From contig CAMLMF010000209.1 in assembly GCA_946480995.1 (NCBI GenBank), forward strand, positions 1 to 5,360: DNA of 5,360 bases, written 5' to 3'. A program made the position numbers and the translations under genes. This document shows, in pieces, positions 1-5,360 of this stretch. The notes under the pieces were generated by a model. It searched no databases. It had not been told where the DNA came from and saw only the letters and a list, made by a program, of their open reading frames with translations. The first letter of the stretch is position 1. Each line of letters opens with the position of its first letter. This DNA comes from an uncultured Bdellovibrio sp. GTDB taxonomy: Bacteria > Bdellovibrionota > Bdellovibrionia > Bdellovibrionales > Bdellovibrionaceae.

Positions 1-606
1 ATTCAATTTTGGGACGGTCGAGTATCCAGCGTAAATGAAGTCATTTTTCATCCCATTACAAGCGCCATTGAGATGGGTTCCACCGAGAAAGACGTTGTTG
101 AAAGAGTCGCAAAATCTGAGAAATATAAGTCTCTTTTCAAAGGAAAAATTGACAAAGAGTTTATAGAGAACGCTATCTCACAGTATGTTTTAAGTCTGGT
201 CAGCGGGAACTCGAAGTATGATCGATTCGTCTCTGGATCAAAAGATGAATTCAGTGAAGATGAGCTTCGCGGTATGAATCTTTTTTTTAACGAGTATCGT
301 TGTGCGACCTGCCACAGCGGTGACAACTTCACCTCCGAAAAATTAGAAGCACGTTGCGGTTCATCACCAACAGAGGCTTCAAACTCTTATGGCCACAAAT
401 ATAAAGTTCCAACCCTTAGAAATCTTGCGGGTTCAAAACCCTATCTCCACAATGGTCGACTCAACACTTTAAATGAAGTTTTAGACTTCTATAGCGGAAG
501 CAGCGCCACGAATAAAAATGCACTTACTCAGAAAGACAAAGATAGAATTGTTAAATTTCTGAATACGCTGAACTCTGACATTTACTCTTATCGCCCAGAA
601 AAATAG
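1..606 (+). CDS. Di-heme cytochrome c peroxidase family protein (CcpA/MauG type), C-terminal part, 5' end outside window
   Basis: The frame is open from base 1 to a TAG at 604-606, giving 201 residues of an unfinished N-terminus. The family normally runs to about 320-350 residues, so the first heme-binding CXXCH should lie upstream of the window. Seen here, in fragment numbering: FWDGR at 3-7, which follows heme 1 in this family; a typical LVSGNSKYDRF stretch; the heme-binding motif CATCH at 101-105; VPTLRN at 136-141; and PYLHNGR at 147-153. These are the family's C-terminal heme-domain signatures. Members are periplasmic and use two c hemes to reduce H2O2 or carry out MauG-like oxidations. 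Where CcpA-type peroxidases carry the methionine ligand, this protein appears to have Tyr164 (LDFYSGS), which would fit the MauG-like branch; that alignment is by eye. ATG at 73 is internal, because the conserved FWDGR lies before it. The 3' end overlaps the convergent neighbour by 19 bp. Family is secure; substrate is unknown. Confidence 0.93.
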   Translation: MQFWDGRVSSVNEVIFHPITSAIEMGSTEKDVVERVAKSEKYKSLFKGKIDKEFIENAISQYVLSLVSGNSKYDRFVSGSKDEFSEDELRGMNLFFNEYRCATCHSGDNFTSEKLEARCGSSPTEASNSYGHKYKVPTLRNLAGSKPYLHNGRLNTLNEVLDFYSGSSATNKNALTQKDKDRIVKFLNTLNSDIYSYRPEK

Positions 607-3416
607 TTCTTTAGACGATCAAGTCTGATCTTTCGAATGTTTTGTCTGTTCGTTTGGTACTTTATTGGCTCCAACGAATAGCGCCTTTCAAGATAGTTAA
701 ACAGTCGACTTTCAAAAGCTGCGCTTCCCCGGGTGTGAGCCAATTCAGAAATAATTTCCGCCCCATTTTCAATTCCCAGCTTTATGGATAAAAGAGACTT
801 GAGATAAAAGTAAAGATCCCTATCGTCTGGGAGATCGTAAGAAAAATAGTATTTATAGCGAAGCTTAACATAGTCCGTAAATCTAACAGACTCCTCGCGC
901 TGAAATTCTTTTGGAATATTTAAAAAAATGTCGCTTATTCTTTTCTGTGCGCGAATATTATACTTTTTCTCTAAATCTCTTAGGTATTGAATTCCTTCTG
1001 GAAGATTGTACAAGGCATCTAGATTCTCAATCATGTCGACTTGCCAATCTGCCATCCAGACATCGGAGGTCCTTTGGACAGAGGCTGTGGCCTCTGTGTC
1101 GCAGAAGAAATATCTGGCGTTTATCAGGGTCGTTCTAATAGTTGGGCTATAATCAATATTGTATTGCGCAAGAGTTTGCAGAAACGGACGTGTATCTTCG
1201 TCGACATAAAGGCAGTTACTTAAAGCCCATCGTGCGATTTGCAACTTCAGGTCTTCACTTTTGGTCGTTAAGAATACTTCTTTAAGAACATCCAAAGCAT
1301 TCTTAAAGTCATAGAAATTTTTATATAAGACAAAGGCACCGTAAGTCTTTAGCCATAAATTTTTTGATTTTAAATATTCCGTCAGACCCTCTGGCTCTTC
1401 TGACAAGTTGATGGCAACATCAAGCCCCGCATCCCTATCCACATCTATTGCCCGGCCAATATCCATTAGCATCTTTCGCTGAATGCTTAGATATTGAACG
1501 TTATTGAACAGATTTGTCTCACATTTTTTGTCGGTTTCGAAATTACAAAGAAAGAAACGACGGCCATACTCTGTGATATAGGCTACTAATTTAAAGCCGC
1601 CAAAAAATACCGCGCGCTGCTTTTGCAATATCGCGGGAAAGATGAGCTCTGCAGAAGCAAAGTAGTAGTCATAGTAAGGACTCCTCTTAAAGGAGTTTGC
1701 GATCATGGAATAGTTTAAAAAGATCGGCATACTTAAGTTAGACTTCTGTGGCACAAAAGCATTTTCAGAGTACACGAGGTCTGATCGAGGGTCCTGCTTA
1801 ATAACTTTACGAAACATTTGAGACAAATTAATGGGTCCTGCTGGCGCTGCTTCAATCGCACTTGGGCTACGATAACGAAAATATGAAAACTCATTTTTGC
1901 TGCCAAAAAGAAATGTGTCGCCATGGAACGGCAAAGGATTAACGCCCACCAAGTACTTGTAGTCGCCCCACAGGTTCTCTCCGTGATCCGACATTAAAAC
2001 TATTGTTGAGGAACTCAGGCTTCCATCTCGCTTGAGCATGTCAAATAGCGGGTTTAGCATTTTTTCGACAAGCATCTTTACGCCACGGAGATGAAGTTCT
2101 TGATTGTATGCGGCTCCTGCCAAAATTCGCGCGTGCTCTTTAACCTCGAAAATCTTTAAATATGTCTCGGGATAGGAGAGTCTTTTATATTCGCTCTCGC
2201 TATAAACCTGATCAGGATAATAGGGGTACGGCAACTGCAAGGGCGTATGCAAAAAGCATGTATGGAAGAAAATAAGTTCTTTTCTTTGGTCCAATTTATT
2301 TTCTTCCAGTGCTTTTCTAAAGTTTACCAGGATCCCATTCGCGTTCTGGCCATAAGAAAAATTCGAATTATCGTACGCTTCCGGAAAAATGAGTCGACCC
2401 ACAAAGTTGTCAAAAGCTCCGTAAACTACGATGCTAGAGAAAATCAAACCCAGAGAATTACTTCGCTGCTTATTTTGTGGAGAAAAAACTTTGTCGATGA
2501 CATCCCCAGAGAATATTGGTGACGTGGCCATTTCATCTCTAACAAACTTTATCCCGTATCCACTATCCTTAAGACCCTTCAGGGTTTCAAAAAGACTTTG
2601 TTTCGGATTTGCCATTTCCTCGTTATATGGATACCTGACTGGACCTTGAAAGGGTGGCCGACCGGAAAAGATCGAGGCGAAACTGCCGTGGGTTTGTGTT
2701 ACGTCTGCGATTACATTTTCCTGTTTTTTGGATTTATCCAAGAATTCAGTCAATGCCGTATTGGCAAACCGACGAATGACGTCGTCAGAATCGGCATTCA
2801 AAGAATCAACAGAGATAACTATGATATTCTCTTTGGGCTTATCCGCGTTCTCAACGCTCGCTGTATCAAAGTCACCGTTCGTCCCCAGAAAGATCACATT
2901 GTATGACAAAACGCCGGCAACAAAAAACAGGGCTGCTACTGCATTTGCTTTTGAAAACCGATGCTGAGTTAGTACCCAGCACTTTCGAATTTGCCACAGA
3001 CATAGAAGCAACAGGAAACTGCTGGCAGCAATAAGAAGGGGTCGCCCGAGAAAGCCAACATTTGATGGAAAATATTGGCTAAATCTTATTCCGTATATAA
3101 TTTGTGGAAAACGAACTGTTGCTAACAACAGAATATATGCGAAGATTAAGCCGTAAAATAGTTTAAATTTTGTTACCTTTAAAGCGGAAGAGATCCAAAC
3201 CAAGAGAACCAAAAGTACAGTTATTAGTGTGAAGTAAGGAAACGCTATGGATATCAACTCTTCGAAAAATAGATCGCTTCGAAACTTAATGGTATCCATT
3301 CTTAAAATTATAGAACGGATCGACTGTTCCATAGTAAGCAGATCAAAAACAACAAGTCCGACAAAGAAGCTCATTGCTGGTCTAACATGTTTTTCAAAGA
3401 AGAGCTTCACAACCAT
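588..3416 (-). CDS. Membrane-anchored sulfatase/alkaline-phosphatase-superfamily enzyme with Thr at the nucleophile position and a long C-terminal extension
   Basis: A 942-residue protein. Five hydrophobic segments (about 14-29, 57-79, 84-101, 124-143, 157-177) follow a basic N-terminus, so the catalytic part should face the periplasm, as in LtaS and related phosphoglycerol or phosphoethanolamine transferases. The catalytic domain covers roughly 195-645: metal-binding Asp204 in VISVDSLNAD; THGSFASIFSG at 242-252, which matches the spacing of the sulfatase motif (C/S)XPXRXXXXTG; FLHTP with His390; SDHGE with Asp477 and His478; His498 in FHGD; and a sulfatase-like tail FETDKKCETNL near 626-636. 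Thr242 replaces the Cys/Ser that becomes formylglycine in true sulfatases, and the motif's Pro and Arg are Gly and Phe. This favours a phosphotransferase or phosphodiesterase using Thr. Residues ~660-942 form a helix-rich extension I do not recognise. I chose ATG 3416, preceded by GGGAG. A TTG at 3467 lacks a Shine-Dalgarno and would run into the divergent gene. ATG 3374 is a weaker alternative. Substrate is not predictable. Confidence 0.88.
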   Translation of the reverse strand: MVVKLFFEKHVRPAMSFFVGLVVFDLLTMEQSIRSIILRMDTIKFRSDLFFEELISIAFPYFTLITVLLVLLVWISSALKVTKFKLFYGLIFAYILLLATVRFPQIIYGIRFSQYFPSNVGFLGRPLLIAASSFLLLLCLWQIRKCWVLTQHRFSKANAVAALFFVAGVLSYNVIFLGTNGDFDTASVENADKPKENIIVISVDSLNADSDDVIRRFANTALTEFLDKSKKQENVIADVTQTHGSFASIFSGRPPFQGPVRYPYNEEMANPKQSLFETLKGLKDSGYGIKFVRDEMATSPIFSGDVIDKVFSPQNKQRSNSLGLIFSSIVVYGAFDNFVGRLIFPEAYDNSNFSYGQNANGILVNFRKALEENKLDQRKELIFFHTCFLHTPLQLPYPYYPDQVYSESEYKRLSYPETYLKIFEVKEHARILAGAAYNQELHLRGVKMLVEKMLNPLFDMLKRDGSLSSSTIVLMSDHGENLWGDYKYLVGVNPLPFHGDTFLFGSKNEFSYFRYRSPSAIEAAPAGPINLSQMFRKVIKQDPRSDLVYSENAFVPQKSNLSMPIFLNYSMIANSFKRSPYYDYYFASAELIFPAILQKQRAVFFGGFKLVAYITEYGRRFFLCNFETDKKCETNLFNNVQYLSIQRKMLMDIGRAIDVDRDAGLDVAINLSEEPEGLTEYLKSKNLWLKTYGAFVLYKNFYDFKNALDVLKEVFLTTKSEDLKLQIARWALSNCLYVDEDTRPFLQTLAQYNIDYSPTIRTTLINARYFFCDTEATASVQRTSDVWMADWQVDMIENLDALYNLPEGIQYLRDLEKKYNIRAQKRISDIFLNIPKEFQREESVRFTDYVKLRYKYYFSYDLPDDRDLYFYLKSLLSIKLGIENGAEIISELAHTRGSAAFESRLFNYLERRYSLEPIKYQTNRQNIRKIRLDRLKNYFSGR

Positions 3417-3419
3417 TTT

Positions 3420-3424
3420 CTCCC
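3420..3424 (-). promoter_or_regulatory. Ribosome binding site of the sulfatase-superfamily gene
   Basis: On the minus strand GGGAG stands three bases (AAA) before the ATG at 3416. The spacing is a little short, but this is the only purine-rich Shine-Dalgarno-like match before any candidate start of this gene. It decides the start in favour of 3416 over the TTG at 3467 (preceded by AAAAAGTTTAAG) and the ATG at 3374 (preceded by TTAGACCAGCA). Confidence 0.55.
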
Positions 3425-3428
3425 AGAG
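3425..3428 (+). promoter_or_regulatory. Weak ribosome binding site of the glycosyltransferase-like gene
   Basis: AGAG lies seven bases before ATG 3436, a normal spacing but a weak match to AGGAGG. It abuts the neighbour's GGGAG (3420-3424) on the other strand, so both ribosome sites share the 19-bp spacer. It is reported mainly because it supports the start; a four-base match alone could be chance. Confidence 0.3.
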
Positions 3429-3435
3429 ACTCTTG

Positions 3436-4887
3436 ATGACTGTATGTCGACAAACAACCAAAAACAAACTTAAACTTTTTATACGGTCTCACAGAATAAA
3501 TCTTCTTTCTGGTTGTCTGTTTTTTCTATTCACAGTCTATGCATTTTTTGAATTAAAGAGTCGGCCCGTATTTGTGGATGAGATGTTCTTGATTCGCGCC
3601 TCGTTCATTCAATTTCACCTACCGCTTATCTCACCCCAGCACGTCACGCCATTAACATTTATTTGCGGCTTAATCTTTAATTGGATTAACGATCTTGGCA
3701 AAATGCTTCTTGCGGTTCGTTTTTTTGATTTAGGATTTTTTCTTTTCGCATTGTGGGTGGTACCCAAACAACTTATAAAAAATGAATGGGCCCGGCTTTG
3801 GTTTTTGGTGATTATGCTGGTTCATCCCACCGTTTTGTATTTTCAGTCTCAGGCAAAATATGACGCTCTTATTTTTGTGATCTCACTTCTTTACGTTGGT
3901 ATTATTCGCCAAAAGAAGACTCTGGGAAACTTATCACTGTTTTTATCTGCGGTTTTGCTTACCTCCACACTCAAGGGAGTGTATTATTTTATACCATTTT
4001 TTCTTGTGCTAGCGTGGCAGTTTTTTGTTACCACGACGGACTTAAAAAGTCGCAAGAACATTATCTTTTTCCTTTTCAAGCTTGCTGGGCTTATATGCAC
4101 ATTTATTTTTGTTTTTTCGCTTTTCGGAGTTTCGAACTTATTCTTTGCAACATTAAAACAGCAAATTTGGTTGTCCCAGGGTATTCCAGAATCTTCGGTG
4201 ACATCCTTTAGAGTCTTTACCGTTTTAACCGATGGATCCTTTTTCTATGGCTTAGGAATTGTTTCGCTTATTTTCTTGTTTAAGAACTTCGGCCTTTTTT
4301 TGCGCTATGGCTCTGACTTGCTTCTATATTTACTTGCAGTCATCTTGCTTGGTTGGACCTATTTCTTAGGCCACCCCAACCCATTCAATCCCATGGTCTT
4401 GGCAGCCGATCTTGCTTTGGCTTGCTTCATACTGATGGTTTTTTCTGAGATTTATAATAAAGTACTTTCACCCACCGCGGCCGTCCCTGCTCTTATTTTA
4501 TTTATGGGATTGCAGCTTGCTTTCAATCCTTACTTCTTTACGACTTTGCACAGGCTCCCCCTGCGGGGCTTTACAATAGCCGAGTCAGAGGACATCTTAA
4601 AGAGAGCACGGATTTTAATTCCTCCTGGCAGTCGTGTTTTTGATCCTCTTGGTCTAATCTATGACGCCCTTCCATGTACAGATCAATGGTATTTAGATGC
4701 TCCCTATAGGCTTAAGCTTCTTGCTGGCGAATGGATGAACAATATCGACTGGAAGAATTGCGATTTTGCGTTGTTTTCTTTGCAAACGACTCACTTAGAT
4801 ATTCAGACGCTGGGCCAGATATCCAAAGAGTTTGATTTCGCTGGGAACTATCCACTGATGATTAAAAAAAAGCCGCCTCAGAAGTGA
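3436..4887 (+). CDS. Polytopic membrane protein, probable GT-C (GT39/ArnT/PMT-like) glycosyltransferase
   Basis: A 483-residue protein with about nine or ten hydrophobic segments up to residue ~370, then a ~113-residue soluble tail. A basic stretch (KNKLKLFIRSHR, 9-20) precedes helix 1 (22-40), so the N-terminus should be cytoplasmic. The first outer loop carries Asp48-Glu49 (RPVFVDEMFL), where GT39-type enzymes have their catalytic acidic pair. It is followed by HVTPL at 69-73, Arg95 at the start of a helix, and QSQAKYDAL at 137-145, which resembles the family's 'E-x-R-P-Y/D-A-L' segment. Such enzymes transfer a sugar from a polyprenyl-phosphate carrier to a lipid, glycan or protein at the periplasmic face. 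I chose ATG 3436, with a weak AGAG 7 nt upstream. The same frame stays open back to ATG 3247, but that start would bury ~170 bp of the divergent gene and put 63 non-hydrophobic residues before helix 1. The stop codon lies one base from that of the convergent neighbour. The family call is by topology and motifs; donor and acceptor are unknown. Confidence 0.82.
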   Translation: MTVCRQTTKNKLKLFIRSHRINLLSGCLFFLFTVYAFFELKSRPVFVDEMFLIRASFIQFHLPLISPQHVTPLTFICGLIFNWINDLGKMLLAVRFFDLGFFLFALWVVPKQLIKNEWARLWFLVIMLVHPTVLYFQSQAKYDALIFVISLLYVGIIRQKKTLGNLSLFLSAVLLTSTLKGVYYFIPFFLVLAWQFFVTTTDLKSRKNIIFFLFKLAGLICTFIFVFSLFGVSNLFFATLKQQIWLSQGIPESSVTSFRVFTVLTDGSFFYGLGIVSLIFLFKNFGLFLRYGSDLLLYLLAVILLGWTYFLGHPNPFNPMVLAADLALACFILMVFSEIYNKVLSPTAAVPALILFMGLQLAFNPYFFTTLHRLPLRGFTIAESEDILKRARILIPPGSRVFDPLGLIYDALPCTDQWYLDAPYRLKLLAGEWMNNIDWKNCDFALFSLQTTHLDIQTLGQISKEFDFAGNYPLMIKKKPPQK

Positions 4888-4888
4888 A

Positions 4889-5360
4889 TCATTCGTTTAA
4901 ATTTTTAAAGATCTTTCCTTGGATTACGGCCTCAAACGGATGGATTCCAAAAAATTCGTTTTTGAACAACATGTCTTTTTCTTCATCATAGTTGAACCAC
5001 GGCATCAGTCCCAAAACCAAATGAACACGGTCATAGTTTGGGGATCCCGTAAAGGTAACTCGATGGGGCACTCTGGTGTTCCACACGTATCCATATCCCA
5101 CTTCTAAGTGCTCTTTTATCGAAAGACTTTGACCCCAATCATCCTCGCCTTCAATTTCAATGAAATAGTCGGGACCGGTAAAAATGGGAATATTCACTCT
5201 TAAATTTTGATATATGTGCTCATCAATATGCCAGCCCGCCGTCGCCTTCATTTCTTCTCCGGCTTTCGGGCGAGCCACTGACAATCGACTTCGTGTCAGA
5301 TCGAAGTTTAAGAGATTTAGCAATTCTGAATAGTGTTTTTTTACAAGGGGATGGGTCTTA
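4889..5360 (-). CDS. 2-oxoglutarate/Fe(II) dioxygenase, Asp/Asn/Pro hydroxylase-like, N-terminus outside window
   Basis: The frame runs open from the right edge (first whole codon 5357-5359) to a TGA at 4889-4891, giving 156 residues. The TTG at 5321-5323 is not a convincing start, because the upstream codons continue a protein-like sequence (THPLVKKHYSELL). The core has the double-stranded beta-helix iron site: GWHIDEH with His (5228-5230) and Asp (5222-5224), then VPHRV with the distal His (5063-5065) 55 residues later, and RVHLVLGL with an Arg (5027-5029) 12 residues after that, suited to binding the 2-oxoglutarate carboxylate. The H-x-D...H...R spacing resembles bacterial proline 3-hydroxylase and the aspartyl/asparaginyl beta-hydroxylase group (PF05118). 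No signal peptide or membrane segment is visible, so a cytosolic enzyme is likely, though the N-terminus is missing. The substrate could be a free amino acid, a peptide or a protein side chain. Its stop codon is one base from the convergent glycosyltransferase gene's, so it is transcribed separately. Confidence 0.85.
   Translation of the reverse strand, partial: KTHPLVKKHYSELLNLLNFDLTRSRLSVARPKAGEEMKATAGWHIDEHIYQNLRVNIPIFTGPDYFIEIEGEDDWGQSLSIKEHLEVGYGYVWNTRVPHRVTFTGSPNYDRVHLVLGLMPWFNYDEEKDMLFKNEFFGIHPFEAVIQGKIFKNLNE

Noticed and set aside
281..288. Run of eight T in the peroxidase gene
   Set aside because: It is explained by Leu-Phe-Phe codons in a conserved part of the protein, and the frame is intact through it.
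604..640. Hairpin AGAC-GATCAA-GTCT after the peroxidase stop
   Set aside because: The stem is only four base pairs and no T-tract follows; not a credible terminator.
911..2967. Several plus-strand open frames of 60-100 codons opposite the sulfatase-superfamily gene
   Set aside because: They lie wholly antisense to a well-supported 942-codon gene and show no family resemblance; they are shadows of that gene.
3286..3314. TTAATG / TATAGA as a promoter for the glycosyltransferase-like gene
   Set aside because: The 17-bp spacing is right, but the -35 match is poor, and the leader would be over 110 bases inside the other gene.
3247..3435. Upstream extension of the glycosyltransferase-like gene to ATG 3247 or ATG 3289
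   Set aside because: It would overlap the divergent gene's coding start by 128-170 bp. The added residues are polar and family-unlike, and ATG 3436 places a basic stretch just before helix 1 as expected.
3417..3467. TTG start at 3467 for the minus-strand enzyme
   Set aside because: It has no Shine-Dalgarno and would overlap the divergent gene. The 17 extra residues add nothing recognisable, and ATG 3416 has GGGAG just upstream.
3478..3483. TATAAA on the minus strand as a -10 box for the sulfatase-superfamily gene
   Set aside because: It is placed plausibly (about 60 bp before ATG 3416), but no TTGACA-like -35 sits 16-18 bp upstream, and the region is AT-rich coding sequence where such hexamers are common.
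4864..4871. Run of eight A as a programmed slippage site near the 3' end of the glycosyltransferase-like gene
   Set aside because: A shift would change only the last few residues and there is no stimulatory structure. The lysine-rich tail explains the run.
4907..4916. Perfect 10-bp palindrome AAAGATCTTT just after the convergent stops
   Set aside because: It is too short and AT-rich for a terminator, has no loop or T-run, and lies in the hydroxylase coding region; likely chance.
5321..5323. TTG as the start of the hydroxylase-like gene
   Set aside because: The frame stays open to the window edge with protein-like sequence before it, so the gene is better treated as truncated by the window.

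Overview
The window holds four protein-coding genes that alternate strand (+, -, +, -) and fill nearly every base. No stretch over 300 bases lacks a gene, and I saw no tRNA, rRNA, CRISPR array, insertion sequence or long repeat. Base composition looks like the low 40s % G+C by eye. A c-type di-heme peroxidase and membrane proteins with a large domain placed outside the inner membrane suggest a Gram-negative bacterium with a periplasm. The tight packing and protein style would fit Bdellovibrionota or a similar proteobacterial lineage, but that is a weak guess with no marker gene behind it.

Layout. (1) 1-606 (+): the C-terminal ~60% of a di-heme cytochrome c peroxidase (CcpA/MauG family), cut by the left edge. 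(2) 588-3416 (-): a 942-residue membrane protein with five N-terminal transmembrane helices, a periplasmic sulfatase/alkaline-phosphatase-superfamily domain with threonine at the nucleophile position, and a ~280-residue helical C-terminal extension of unknown role. (3) 3436-4887 (+): a polytopic protein resembling GT-C (GT39/ArnT/PMT-like) lipid-linked-sugar glycosyltransferases. (4) 4889-5360 (-): an Asp/Asn/Pro hydroxylase-like 2-oxoglutarate/Fe(II) oxygenase, cut by the right edge at its N-terminus.

Arrangement. Genes 1 and 2 converge and overlap by 19 bp. Genes 2 and 3 diverge with start codons only 19 bp apart, so each promoter should lie inside the other gene's 5' coding part. Genes 3 and 4 converge with one base between their stop codons. 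No two neighbours can share an mRNA in the usual way, so this is not an operon.

Function. The divergent pair (predicted periplasmic-facing phospho- or sulfo-group enzyme plus predicted membrane glycosyltransferase) is a plausible unit for decorating an envelope glycan or lipid. The peroxidase and hydroxylase have no evident link to it. I see familiar families in a compact arrangement. The most distinctive parts are the Thr-type catalytic site with its long C-terminal extension in gene 2, and the 19-bp divergent start region.
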